DNA of 64,000 nucleotides from Marinibaculum pumilum (GTDB lineage Bacteria; Pseudomonadota; Alphaproteobacteria; Ferrovibrionales; Ferrovibrionaceae). Numbering within the stretch: position 1 is the stretch's first letter; each line of letters starts with the position of its first letter. The DNA lies in the NCBI RefSeq assembly GCF_042646425.1, contig NZ_JBHRTR010000029.1, positions 1-64,000 of the forward strand, read 5' to 3'. The notes under the pieces were generated by a model. It did no database searches, was not told the origin of the DNA, and saw only the letters and a list, made by a program, of their open reading frames with translations. This document shows positions 20,492 to 29,189 of the stretch, piece after piece. Both the position numbers and the translations under genes were made by a program.

Positions 20492-20591
20492 GGGTCCCGG
20501 CCCTGAATGTCCCCTTCCTGAGTGTCCCAGTTCTGAGTGTCCCCGTCCTGAGTGTCCCGGTCCTGGCGGGCCCGGTCCTGGGGGCGCGGAT
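20487..20591 (+). repeat. Tandem repeat, seven 15 bp units
   Basis: Seven contiguous 15-mers with consensus CCTGAGTGTCCCGGT run from 20487 to 20591. The central units (20517-20561) match best and the outer ones are degenerate. The first unit contains the TGA of cheZ. Because the period is a multiple of three, every frame reads as a pentapeptide repeat (for example PECPG on plus, TGTLR on minus), but none has a start that fits a gene. It ends 39 bp before the kynU start codon. Confidence 0.9.
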
Positions 20592-20630
20592 ACCGGTGCC
20601 GGCCCGCACCGCAGCCGCGACGGAGGGACT

Positions 20631-21923
20631 GTGAACGCTCCGGACTTATCATGCGCGACGGACCTGCCGGCCGACCGGTCGGCCTGCGCGGCACGCGATG
20701 CGGCGGATCCGCTGGCCCGCTTCCGGGCTGCGTTCGACCTGCCGGAAGGGCTGATCTACCTGGACGGCAATTCCCTGGGCCCGCTGCCGCGCGCCGCGGC
20801 GACGCGGATCGAGGCGGTGGTCCGCCAGGAATGGGGCGCGGGCCTGATCCGCAGCTGGAACGACGCCGGCTGGATCGACCTGCCGGGGCGGGTCGGCGAC
20901 CGCATCGCCGGGCTGATCGGTGCCGCGCCGGGCAGCGTCACGGCGGGCGATTCCACCTCGATCAACCTGTACAAGGCGCTGAACGCGGCGCTCAGCCTGA
21001 TGCCGCAGCCGACCGGTCGGTCCGTGATCCTGTCGGACACCGGCAACTTCCCGACCGACCTGTATGTCGCCCAGGGCCTCTGCGCCGCCTCCGGCGGGCG
21101 CCTGCATCTGCGAACCGTGGCGCCGGAAGCGCTGGCCGGATCCGTCGACGGCGACACCGCGGTCGTGATGGCGACCCATGTCGATTTCCGCACCGGCCGG
21201 ATGCACGACATGCAGGCGGTGACCCGTGCCGCCCATGCGGCCGGTGCCGCCATGGTCTGGGACCTGGCCCATTCCGCCGGCGCGGTACCGCTCGACCTAG
21301 CCGCCAGCGGCGCCGAATGCGCGGTGGGCTGCGGCTACAAATATCTGAACGGCGGGCCGGGCGCGCCGGCCTTCATCTACGTCCGGCCCGACCTGCAGGA
21401 CCGGGTCCCGCCGGCCCTGTCCGGCTGGATGGGCCATGCGGCACCGTTCGACTTCACACCGGACTACCGCCCGGCCGCCGGCATCCGGCGGCAGCAGGTC
21501 GGCACCCCGCCGATCCTGTCCCTCTCCGCCCTCGACGCCGCGCTGGAGGTCTGGGCGGATGTCGACATGGCGGCGCTGCGGCGCAAGAGCCTGGCGCTGA
21601 GCGACCTGTTCATCGCCCTGGTGGAACGCGACTGCGCCGGCTTCGGCCTGCGCCTGGTCACGCCGCGCGACCACGGCCAGCGTGGCAGCCAGGCCTCCTT
21701 CGCCTGCCCAGCCGATCTCGGCGGCGGCTATCCGGTGATGCAGGCGCTGATCGATGCCGGGGTGATCGGCGATTTCCGCGCGCCCGACCTGCTGCGCTTC
21801 GGCTTCACCCCCCTCTACCTGCGCCATGTGGACGTCTGGGACGCCGTCGACCGCCTGCGGCAGATCCTGGAGACGCGGCGCTGGGACGATCCCCGCTTTC
21901 ACGCCCGCGCCGCCGTCACCTGA
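20631..21923 (+). CDS. kynU: Kynureninase
   Basis: PLP enzyme cleaving kynurenine to anthranilate and alanine (tryptophan catabolism). Fold-type I motifs: LDGNSLGPLP near the N-terminus, WDLAHSAGAVPLDL (PLP-binding Asp) and GYKYLNGGPGAPAF with the Schiff-base Lys. I chose the GTG at 20631 (430 residues) because GGAGGGA precedes it; an in-frame upstream start would translate the tandem repeat. No kynA or kynB gene is in the window, so it stands alone here. Confidence 0.92.
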   Translation: MNAPDLSCATDLPADRSACAARDAADPLARFRAAFDLPEGLIYLDGNSLGPLPRAAATRIEAVVRQEWGAGLIRSWNDAGWIDLPGRVGDRIAGLIGAAPGSVTAGDSTSINLYKALNAALSLMPQPTGRSVILSDTGNFPTDLYVAQGLCAASGGRLHLRTVAPEALAGSVDGDTAVVMATHVDFRTGRMHDMQAVTRAAHAAGAAMVWDLAHSAGAVPLDLAASGAECAVGCGYKYLNGGPGAPAFIYVRPDLQDRVPPALSGWMGHAAPFDFTPDYRPAAGIRRQQVGTPPILSLSALDAALEVWADVDMAALRRKSLALSDLFIALVERDCAGFGLRLVTPRDHGQRGSQASFACPADLGGGYPVMQALIDAGVIGDFRAPDLLRFGFTPLYLRHVDVWDAVDRLRQILETRRWDDPRFHARAAVT

Positions 21924-22066
21924 CGGGCTGCCCGCGCGGCTTTCCCGCCGCACGGCATCGCACTACCCTGGCCGTCGCTCCGGGCAGTCAGCCGTCGCCC
22001 GGTCGCAACCATGGACATGACATCGGTGGCCGTCGGGTGCGGTCATCCCAAGGGGGATTCCGCTCT

Positions 22067-22717
22067 ATGAAGCCGCTCAGCACGTCGATCTGCCTGCTCC
22101 TTGCCCTTTTCCTGAGCAGTGCCGCCGCCCATGCCGGAGATGCCGGGCAGAAGATCTCCGACGCCGTCTCCGGCGTGGCGGACCGGATCGGCGATGAGTT
22201 CAGGTCGACGGAGAAGCTGGTGGACGGCGACGGCAGCCCCGAGGCCATGCGGCGGACTCTGGACGAGATGGCGCATACAACCCTGCTCCAGCTGTTCAAG
22301 GAAAAGCCGGAGGCCCGCGCCCTGTTCGACAAGAGCGCCGGCTATGCCGTGTTCGATGCCCGCAAGGTGGCCTTCATCCTGGCGGCCGGCTTCGGCCGCG
22401 GCGTCGCGGTGGACCGGTCGACCCAGCAGAAGACCTACATGAAGATGGCCTCGGTCGGGCTCGGCATCACCTTCGGGGTCGGCAATTTCGACAACAAGAT
22501 CGTCATCCTGATCCAGGAGCAGGCCGATTTCGACACCTTCATCAGCAGCACCCAGGATGCCCGGATGGACGGCAAGGCGATCCTGGGGGATTCCAAGGAA
22601 GAAGCGTCCGGCAGCTTCGTCGACGGCCGCAAGTACTACGTTCTGACCAAGAAGGGCTGGGCGGTCACCGCCAGCGTGACCGGCGTGAACTATCTGCGGG
22701 ACGACTACCTGAACTGA
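22067..22717 (+). CDS. SYLF-domain lipid-binding protein (Ysc84-like)
   Basis: Secreted or periplasmic lipid-binding protein, 216 residues. A signal peptide covers about residues 1-24 (ending AAAHA). The SYLF core starts at KSAGYAVFDARKVAFILAAG and contains FGVGNFDNKIVILIQEQADFD; it ends in GWAVTASVTGVNY. AGGGGG precedes the ATG. Bacterial members bind anionic phospholipids, but their physiological role is poorly defined. Convergent with the EAL gene. Confidence 0.82.
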   Translation: MKPLSTSICLLLALFLSSAAAHAGDAGQKISDAVSGVADRIGDEFRSTEKLVDGDGSPEAMRRTLDEMAHTTLLQLFKEKPEARALFDKSAGYAVFDARKVAFILAAGFGRGVAVDRSTQQKTYMKMASVGLGITFGVGNFDNKIVILIQEQADFDTFISSTQDARMDGKAILGDSKEEASGSFVDGRKYYVLTKKGWAVTASVTGVNYLRDDYLN

Positions 22718-22750
22718 GCCCACCGACGACGACGGCAGCGGCCGCCGCTG

Positions 22751-23854
22751 TCAGGGCTCCTGCCCCGCCAGTTCCGCCGCACCGAAGACCCGGCCCTGGG
22801 CGAGGCCGACCTCCAGGTCCAGCAGTGCCGGCACCTGGCCCTCGCCGTCGACATGGACGGCGATCGGCAGGATGCCCTCCCGCCGCAGCGCGACATAGGC
22901 CGAGAGCCAGTCGCGGTTGGCCGTTTCCTGCAGGTCCAGGTCCGGCCCCTCCTCCTCCTCGCGGTCGGCGCGGATCAGGTGCGCCGCGTCGATCCGGACG
23001 AAGGAGATGCCGGCCTGCGCCAGTTCCTCGGCGCTGATCCGCGGGGTGGTCAGGGTCGTCACCCCCAGGTGGAAGCCCATTTCCATCAGATGGGTCAGGC
23101 GCCGCGCCGCCGCACCGCCGGCATCCTCCAGGGCGGCCAGCGGCAGTTCGAAGACCAGGAAGTCGGCCAGCTCCGGCTCGCTCTCCAGGTATTCGGAGAA
23201 CTGCGCGAAGAAGTCGGCATCCGCGAGGCTGGCCGGCGACAGGCTGCAGAACAGCCCCACCTTGCGTGGCCGCCGCTTCATCCGGCGCACCATCTGCACG
23301 CAGCGGAACAGCATCTGGTTGTCCAGCTCCTGCGCCAGGCCCAGATGCGCCACCATCGCCATCGCCTGGTCCGGCGGCAGCACCCGGCCGCCGGAATCGC
23401 GCAGGCGGCAGCTTGCCGTCATGAAGCGGGGCGTGCGCTGCGGCAGGGTCACCACCGGCTGCAGGTAGATGTCGATGCGGTTGGCTTCGATCGCCTCCTG
23501 GACGGCGACGGTCATGCTCTGCGCCGCGACACTGCCGGTCGCCTCGCCCCGGCCTGCGCCGCCGGAAGCGCCGATCGCCGCACGCCCGGAGGCCGTGTCG
23601 ATCCGGCTCGCCAGCTGCGCCAGCAGCTGCTTCACATCCTCCAGCTCGGCTGCCAGTGCGGGGTTCCCCTCAGGGTCCAGGCGGTCCAGCTGGGCGGTCG
23701 CCTCGTCGGCGCGCTCCGCGGCCTCCACCGCCGCCGCCATGGCCAGGCGGACCTGGTGGCGCAGAGTGGCGAGCCGCCCCAGCGCCAGCGCCAGCGCCGC
23801 GCCGCCCAGCAGCACCGCCAGTGCCGAGAGCGCGATGGCGATCCAGACGATCAT
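22751..23854 (-). CDS. Membrane-anchored degenerate EAL-domain protein (TipF-like)
   Basis: A single N-terminal membrane segment (residues about 3-27), an Ala/Glu-rich probable coiled coil (about 30-90) and a C-terminal EAL-fold domain; 367 residues. The domain is catalytically degraded. The EAL triplet is lost (ASCRLR after YLQPVV), the Asn of the NLS motif is replaced in FCSLSPASL, and the DDFG loop reads VTTLTTPR. This architecture matches Caulobacter TipF, a c-di-GMP receptor for flagellar assembly without phosphodiesterase activity. I therefore infer a regulatory, non-enzymatic role, possibly in motility. Confidence 0.75.
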   Translation of the reverse strand: MIVWIAIALSALAVLLGGAALALALGRLATLRHQVRLAMAAAVEAAERADEATAQLDRLDPEGNPALAAELEDVKQLLAQLASRIDTASGRAAIGASGGAGRGEATGSVAAQSMTVAVQEAIEANRIDIYLQPVVTLPQRTPRFMTASCRLRDSGGRVLPPDQAMAMVAHLGLAQELDNQMLFRCVQMVRRMKRRPRKVGLFCSLSPASLADADFFAQFSEYLESEPELADFLVFELPLAALEDAGGAAARRLTHLMEMGFHLGVTTLTTPRISAEELAQAGISFVRIDAAHLIRADREEEEGPDLDLQETANRDWLSAYVALRREGILPIAVHVDGEGQVPALLDLEVGLAQGRVFGAAELAGQEP

Positions 23855-23902
23855 CGCTTCATCCGTCCTTTCGCGCCTGGCGCATTGCTGGTCCCGCCCG
23901 GG

Positions 23903-24523
23903 CTAGTCCCGCCCCGGCCCGCCGGCGAAATCCTGCCAGCCCGCCACCACCCGGCTCAATGCCGTCAGCCAGCAGGCCGCGCCGAAGATCCAGGCGAACA
24001 GCGGGAAGTATTGCGGAAACAGGCAGCACAGCACCAGGAAGGCGATCGTCTCCGTGCCCTCCGTCAGGCCGCCCATATGGAAAAAGGATTTCCGCCCGCG
24101 CAGATCGGTGCTCAGGCCCCGCTTTCCCGCCAGCACCGCATAGCCCAGGAAGCTCGCCCCGGTGCCCATGAAGGATGCCAGGAGGAAGGCCGCAGGCAGG
24201 GCATTCTGCGGCGCGGCGACGGCAAAGCCCAGCACCATCAGGCCGTAGAAGACGAAGTCCAGGACGATGTCGAGGAAGGCGCCGCGATCCGTGGCCCCGG
24301 TCGCCCGCGCCACCGCGCCGTCCAGCCCGTCGCCCAGGCGGTTCAGGGCCAGCAGCGCCAGGCCGATCCAGGTCTGCCCCAGCGCCACCGCAGCCGCCGC
24401 CGCCAGCCCCGCCACGAAGGCCAGCAGGGTGATGCCGTCCGCCCCGATTCCCGCCCGGGCCAGCGTCGCCCCGGCCCGCCGCAGCGGCGGGTCGATCAGG
24501 CGCCGCATCAGCGGGTCGAGCAT
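23903..24523 (-). CDS. CDP-alcohol phosphatidyltransferase family protein
   Basis: Integral membrane phospholipid-type synthase, 206 residues, with about five or six membrane segments. The family motif is present as NRLGDGLDGAVARATGATD followed by RGAFLDIVLDF. It gives the Asp residues that bind metal and CDP-alcohol, with the spacing between AR and G apparently one residue short of the usual eight. The alcohol acceptor (glycerol phosphate, inositol, other) cannot be told from sequence. It lies between the EAL gene and an NTF2-like gene on the same strand. Confidence 0.8.
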   Translation of the reverse strand: MLDPLMRRLIDPPLRRAGATLARAGIGADGITLLAFVAGLAAAAAVALGQTWIGLALLALNRLGDGLDGAVARATGATDRGAFLDIVLDFVFYGLMVLGFAVAAPQNALPAAFLLASFMGTGASFLGYAVLAGKRGLSTDLRGRKSFFHMGGLTEGTETIAFLVLCCLFPQYFPLFAWIFGAACWLTALSRVVAGWQDFAGGPGRD

Positions 24524-24584
24524 GGCGCCTGTTCCGCCGCGCCCCGGTCCCGCACTGCGGCAACCGCCTCAACGCTGAGTCTCA

Positions 24585-24989
24585 TCAATGCACGGATCGG
24601 GGGCCTGGCGGCCGCTTCGGCCGCGGTGCCTCGTTCACCGGGCCGGACTGGTGGTGCACCAGCCGCCAGCCCCCCGCCTCCTGCACGAAGTAATTGCTGG
24701 CGACCAGGACCTGGCCGGCGATCGCCTCGAAGCACAGGACCAGGGCCATGTCGCCGTACAGCAGCACCTCCGGAGCGCGGCATTCCGGAGCGTCCTGGCC
24801 CGGATTGGTCAGGATCCGCCGCCAGCTCTCGATCACGTCGGCCCGTTCGGTCAGCGGCGGCCAGCCGGGATGGATGCAGGCCACGGGGCTGCGTTCCGCC
24901 CAGAGCGCCTCCATGGCGGCCATGTCGGCCTCCGCAAAGGCCCGGTAGAAACTCTCATTCGCCGCGAGAACGGCATCCAGGTCGTGCAT
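24585..24989 (-). CDS. SnoaL/NTF2-like nuclear-transport-factor-2 family protein
   Basis: Small alpha+beta cone-fold protein, 134 residues, from MHDLDAVLAANESFYRAFAE at ATG 24987-24989 to a basic Pro-rich tail. The sequence ACIHPGWPPLTERADVIESW and the C-terminal GGWRLVHHQSGPV are typical of the calcium/calmodulin-kinase-like NTF2 family often annotated as ketosteroid-isomerase-like. Specific function unknown. An in-frame 53-codon upstream extension is rejected as unsupported. Confidence 0.75.
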   Translation of the reverse strand: MHDLDAVLAANESFYRAFAEADMAAMEALWAERSPVACIHPGWPPLTERADVIESWRRILTNPGQDAPECRAPEVLLYGDMALVLCFEAIAGQVLVASNYFVQEAGGWRLVHHQSGPVNEAPRPKRPPGPRSVH

Positions 24990-25200
24990 GGCAGTGATAT
25001 ACTCGTCACAGGCGCCCGGCGAAAGCCGGGGGGCGATACCGGCCGTGGCCATGGGCCGCCGACAACTTGGGGAGGAAGAACGCGTCGCCGGACGACAATA
25101 TCCGGCCCTTTCCCGCAAGTGCACAGCGCCGTTGCCGGAACGCGGCACGGGCGACGCTTCGGGATTGTCCGCCGGCTATTGGGGAATGCGGTTTGAGGTT

Positions 25201-25230
25201 TTGACGAACCCGCTCCAATATTTGCTATAC
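25201..25230 (+). promoter_or_regulatory. Sigma-70-type promoter for the 399-residue protein
   Basis: TTGACG (25201-25206) and CTATAC (25225-25230) are separated by 18 bp, close to the alphaproteobacterial TTGAC...CTATAT consensus, inside a locally AT-rich stretch. The start codon follows about 90 bp downstream. The rest of the 24990-25321 interval shows no gene. Confidence 0.5.
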
Positions 25231-25321
25231 ACATGCATACTGCGAGAGGCGCAGGGCTGCTGGCTGCGCAGGACCTGCGGAACGCGCCTCCGGGTGTGGG
25301 GAGACCTGCTGCAGGGGGACC

Positions 25322-26521
25322 ATGGCCGATTTTCTGAAGGCCCGTAAGTTCACGTACGAGACGCATGTCCTTGTCGAGGGCCGCTGGCGCATCGAGATCG
25401 CGCATGACCCCGACGAGATGCGCATGGGCGGCATCTTCAACAAGGCCGATGTCGATGCCGTGGAGAAGCGGCTGATCGGCCAGGCCAGGAAGATGCTGGC
25501 GACCGGCAAGTTCGAGGCCATCAAGGTGATGCGCGAGCGCGCGCGCTCCGGCGGCGGCGGCACGCAGACCGAGGTCTTCCACGAGGTGGCGGAGGAGCGG
25601 GAGAAGGTCCTGACCGCCCGCGACGTCAAGGAGCAGCCGCCGCACTGCGAGAGCTTCGACGACCTGTCGGGCCGCGCCTCCTGCCGGATCCTGAACCTGG
25701 TCCTGCGCGACTATTTCGAGGAGGAATGCCTGAGCGCGCTGGAGGCGCTGCATTCCCCCTGGCTGTTCAAGATGATCGACCTGCAATACCCGCTGGTCGG
25801 CGCGGCGATCCACCTGGTCGCCCGCAAGCAGGCGACCGAGGGCCGCCTGTCGGCGCGGGAACGGGCGGAGATCCTGCAGGACCTGCTGCGCACCGCGATC
25901 AGCTGGAGCCGCGACGCCGCGGCCGAACGCAACCGCCCGGAACTGGTGAACGACGACTACCGCGCCCTGTACGAAGCCGCCCAGGGCCGCTTCGAGACCC
26001 CGGGCGAGGTGCGCTATTTCACACTGCATGCCATCGCCCGGGCGATGCGGGGTTCGCGCTCGCATTTCTCGCGCATCGACTTCGTCCGCAAGAACGTCAC
26101 CCTGGACATGGAGCGGCACCCGCTGGGCATCCTGGACGAGCTGCTGGCGGGCTGCCTGGACTTCCCCTCGGTGATCATGGAGCTGCTGGGCAGCCAGCCG
26201 AGCCTGTTCGCGGCGATCGACGCGATGGCCGACCTGGCCACCGGCTCCTACGAGCCGCCGGTGCCCAACCAGGCGGCCAGCGACCTGTCCAAGCTGCTGC
26301 GCGACACCCGCCTGGAGCAGGCGCGCAACTGCCTCTGGCTGCGGATCCTGGGCGAGGTCGAGGGCCGCGCGCCGCTGATGCGCAAGGAGCCGACGAAGGA
26401 ATGGCGCGCCACGATGGAGCTGGAGGAGAACCTGACCCCCAGCGCGCCGATGACCTATCGCCCGCAGCTGCGTGAGGGCTTCAAGGAACGGCTCCGCCGC
26501 CTGCGCGAGCAGGAGGGCTGA
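25322..26521 (+). CDS. Uncharacterised protein, 399 residues
   Basis: Not recognised. The soluble, strongly charged protein begins MADFLKARKFTYETHVLVEG and has no signal peptide or membrane segment. The N-terminal 50 residues look like a small beta-rich unit; the remainder is predicted helical with many acidic and basic residues. A Gly run (RSGGGGTQ) near residue 78 marks a linker. No enzyme motif was found. GGGGG precedes the ATG and a good promoter lies upstream. It is likely a conserved housekeeping-type protein of the lineage, given ordinary codon use and its own promoter. Confidence 0.65.
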   Translation: MADFLKARKFTYETHVLVEGRWRIEIAHDPDEMRMGGIFNKADVDAVEKRLIGQARKMLATGKFEAIKVMRERARSGGGGTQTEVFHEVAEEREKVLTARDVKEQPPHCESFDDLSGRASCRILNLVLRDYFEEECLSALEALHSPWLFKMIDLQYPLVGAAIHLVARKQATEGRLSARERAEILQDLLRTAISWSRDAAAERNRPELVNDDYRALYEAAQGRFETPGEVRYFTLHAIARAMRGSRSHFSRIDFVRKNVTLDMERHPLGILDELLAGCLDFPSVIMELLGSQPSLFAAIDAMADLATGSYEPPVPNQAASDLSKLLRDTRLEQARNCLWLRILGEVEGRAPLMRKEPTKEWRATMELEENLTPSAPMTYRPQLREGFKERLRRLREQEG

Positions 26522-26602
26522 GCCTGCCAGCTTCCGCTGCCGCCCGTTGCCGGGCTATCTAGCCGACGGAAAGTGCAGGACGGCGGTCGACAGGGGAATG
26601 CG

Positions 26603-27397
26603 ATGAGCCAGGACAGTGCCAAAGGAGCGATGCGGATCTGGTACCAGAGCTTCATCGCCCCCGAGGAACAGCGCCCCTATTTCGAGCGGCTGCAGGCACG
26701 CCTCGACCTGCTGAAGCGTCCCGGCACCGCGGTCGAGATCCATGGCGTCACCCCGCCGGACCGGCATTTCCACGCGCTGACGGAGTTCCGCTGCGCCGAC
26801 CAGTGCATCCGCAATGCGCTGCGGGCGCAGTCGGAGGGCTATGACGCCTTCCTGATCGGCCATTTCCAGGAGCCCGGCCTGCGGGAGATCCGCGGCGCGC
26901 TGGAGATCCCGGTGATCGGCCTGGGCGAGGCGTGCATGCTCTGGGCCTGTTCCATGGGGCTGAAGTTCGGCCTGGTCACGATCAACCCCGCCTTCCTGGC
27001 CTGGCACGACCTGCAGGTCGCCGGCCATGGGCTGGAGCGGCGCTGTGCCGGGGTGCGCGCCATCACCGCCGATGTGGGCCGGTTCATGGCTGCCTTCACC
27101 GACCCAGCGGAACGCGACGCGATGCGCGCCGACTTCGTTGCCCAGGTGCAGCCGCTGGTCGCCGCCGGCGCCGATGTGCTGATCCCGGCCGGCGGCCTGC
27201 CCATGCTGCTGCTGGCGGAACTGCAGCCTTTCCTGGTGGACGGCGCCGCAGTGATGGAGGGCCTGGGGGTCGCGCTGAAGACGGCGGAGATGGCGGTGGA
27301 CATGCACCGCCTGACCGGCGTCGCGGCCGGCCGCAGCGGCTTCTATGCGCGGGCATCGGACGGTGCGATCGCCGACTTCCTGGCCCCGCGCACCTGA
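26603..27397 (+). CDS. Asp/Glu/hydantoin racemase-fold protein lacking both catalytic Cys
   Basis: Member of the aspartate/glutamate/hydantoin racemase superfamily, 264 residues. The usual first cysteine (in a GCFDDPG-type motif) is His87 in LIGHFQEPGL. The second (in a GCAGM-type motif) is replaced in DVLIPAGGLPM (around residue 196). The rest of the fold is well preserved (EIPVIGLGEA, KFGLVTINPAF). Racemisation by two cysteines is therefore unlikely; a decarboxylase, isomerase or non-catalytic role is possible. ATG at 26603 is preceded by AGGGGAA. Confidence 0.75.
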   Translation: MSQDSAKGAMRIWYQSFIAPEEQRPYFERLQARLDLLKRPGTAVEIHGVTPPDRHFHALTEFRCADQCIRNALRAQSEGYDAFLIGHFQEPGLREIRGALEIPVIGLGEACMLWACSMGLKFGLVTINPAFLAWHDLQVAGHGLERRCAGVRAITADVGRFMAAFTDPAERDAMRADFVAQVQPLVAAGADVLIPAGGLPMLLLAELQPFLVDGAAVMEGLGVALKTAEMAVDMHRLTGVAAGRSGFYARASDGAIADFLAPRT

Positions 27398-27466
27398 GCC
27401 CGCGCGGGCCCTGAGCTGGTCATGCGTCGTGCCGGAATCGACGCGTCTTCGGGCTTGCCCCTCCGG

Positions 27467-27668
27467 GATTCACATATTCTTTCCTCTTCGACGCGCCTCC
27501 CTGTTGCCGTCGCCCTCGGGCTTGACCCGAGGGGCATGACGGGAAAGGGACGCCGCGCAGCTTCACCGCCTTGCCACGATCCTCGGCTCGGGGGCCGAGG
27601 ATGACGGCAAGAAGGTAGGACCGCAGGGCTGCTCTGGTTCCGCTGACGAGATGTGTGAATGCCGTAGG
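27467..27668. repeat. Modular hairpin repeat, copy B (inverted relative to copy C)
   Basis: A 202 bp element with two strong palindromes, CCTCGGG-CTTGA-CCCGAGG and TCCTCGGCTCGGGGGCCGAGGA, around a conserved core. It matches the reverse complement of 31040-31242 at roughly 90% by eye over its full length. A further half-element of the shorter type follows at about 27668-27725 (TTGACCCGAGAACCCATTCC, then GCGGAATGGG). The interval 27398-27810 contains no gene and separates convergent genes. Confidence 0.85.
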
Positions 27669-27810
27669 GCTTGACCCGAGAACCCATTCCGTTGGCGGCC
27701 GGGCGCCTCGAGGCTTGCGGAATGGGTCCACAAACGAAGTCCGTGGACGGCTCAAGGCCTGGGATGACGATCGCGGTTTCGATACCGCCGCCGCCTCGCC
27801 CCGAAACGCT

Positions 27811-29088
27811 CTACTCCTCCGCCTTGGGGATCTTCGCGTCCTTGACGATGGCGCCGGTGAATATGGTGTCGTCGATGCGGGCGCCGCGCAGATCCGCCTT
27901 GGCGAGATTGGAATTGGTGAAGTCGGTATCCACCAGGTTGCAGCGGCGCATGCGGATATAGGCCAGGTTGGCCTTCTGCAGCATCGCGCCGGCCAGGCTG
28001 GCGGACCAGTGCCGGCCGGTCGGCTTGCCGCCGGGCCCGAGCAGTTCGACCGGGTCGAGGGAGGCGCCGCGCATGTCGACGCCGTTCAGCACCGCATCGG
28101 TCAGGTTGGCGCCGTTCAGGTTCGCCTTCACCAGCCGGGCCCCGGTCAGGCGCGCGCCGGACAGGTCGGTCATCACCATGCGGGCACCTTCCAGGTTGGC
28201 GCCTTCCATGATGCAGTCCTTGAGGCTGCCGGCCGACAGGTTGGCGCCGCGCAGGTCGATGCGGCTCATCTCGGCGCCCTTCAGGTTCAGGCGCTCGCCC
28301 TTGCGGCCGTCGCTCTCGATCCAGAGAGCGTGCTGCTGGAAGGCGTCCTTCACCTCCTTGGAATAGGAATCCTGGTCCTTGAACAGGCGGGCGCCCTGCA
28401 GGTTGGCCTCGCGCAGGTCGACCCCTTCCAGCTTCGCGCCCTCCAGGTCGGCGCCAGCGAAGATGGCACCGTCGACCGCCGATTTCTCCAGGTTCGCCCC
28501 GCGCAGGTCGGCGCCGTTGAGATGGGAGCCGGACAGGTCGCAGCGGCGCATGTCGGAATTTCGGAAGTTGGCATTCTCCAGCCGGGCCGCGGACAGGTTG
28601 GCCCCTTCCATATGGGCCTCCGAGCAGTCGACATTGCGCATCCGCGCCTTGGTCAGGTCGGCGCCCTTTGTGTTCGGCTTGGAGCCGTAGGCATTGGAGA
28701 GCGAATCGCGGCCGCTGCCCTGCATCAGCGCGCCGCCGCGCAGGTCGACCCCCTTCATGTTGGCGCCGTTCAGCCGGCAGCCCCGCATGAAGGCGCCGCG
28801 CAGGTCGGCATTTTCCAGATTGGCATGGCTGAGATCGGCGCGGTCCAGGTTGGCGGCGAACAGGTCGCATTCCTGCAGGTCGGTGCCGATCATGATCGCC
28901 CGGGCGAAGTTGGTGCCCGAGAGCTTCGCCGACCGCAGCACCGCGCCCGACAGGTCGGCGCCCCGCAGGTCGGCGCCCGACAGGTCCAGACGCACGCCGC
29001 CATAGGTGCGCTGCAGCCACTTGCGATGCTTCGCAAGCATGTCCTGCAGTTTCTGCGGATCGAGTTCCAGACGCTGTACCACGTTCAT
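27811..29088 (-). CDS. Pentapeptide-repeat protein
   Basis: A 425-residue protein made almost entirely of A(D/N)Lxx pentapeptides, which fold as a right-handed quadrilateral beta helix. The first run starts at LDLSGADLRGADLSGAVL (about residue 34) after a short helical N-terminus. A non-repeat interruption (FKDQDSYSKEVKDAF...WIESDGRK) lies near the middle, and a second near DPVELLGPGGKPTGRHW. There is no signal peptide or membrane segment. The start is ATG 29086-29088, with a weak ribosome binding site. Function not predictable; some family members mimic DNA and bind gyrase, most are uncharacterised. Confidence 0.85.
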   Translation of the reverse strand: MNVVQRLELDPQKLQDMLAKHRKWLQRTYGGVRLDLSGADLRGADLSGAVLRSAKLSGTNFARAIMIGTDLQECDLFAANLDRADLSHANLENADLRGAFMRGCRLNGANMKGVDLRGGALMQGSGRDSLSNAYGSKPNTKGADLTKARMRNVDCSEAHMEGANLSAARLENANFRNSDMRRCDLSGSHLNGADLRGANLEKSAVDGAIFAGADLEGAKLEGVDLREANLQGARLFKDQDSYSKEVKDAFQQHALWIESDGRKGERLNLKGAEMSRIDLRGANLSAGSLKDCIMEGANLEGARMVMTDLSGARLTGARLVKANLNGANLTDAVLNGVDMRGASLDPVELLGPGGKPTGRHWSASLAGAMLQKANLAYIRMRRCNLVDTDFTNSNLAKADLRGARIDDTIFTGAIVKDAKIPKAEE

Positions 29089-29189
29089 CGACGCGCTTGA
29101 GAGCCCCTGTCGAATTGGGCGCCAGCCAGTCTGGCGCCCGTACTGCCGGCCCGTCCTACGCATATGACAGGAATCGTTACGGAAATCTT

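Noticed and set aside
20445..20630. N-terminal extension of kynureninase with PECPG-type repeats
   Set aside because: It would translate the tandem repeat and overlap cheZ. The GTG at 20631 has a good ribosome binding site and gives the normal length.
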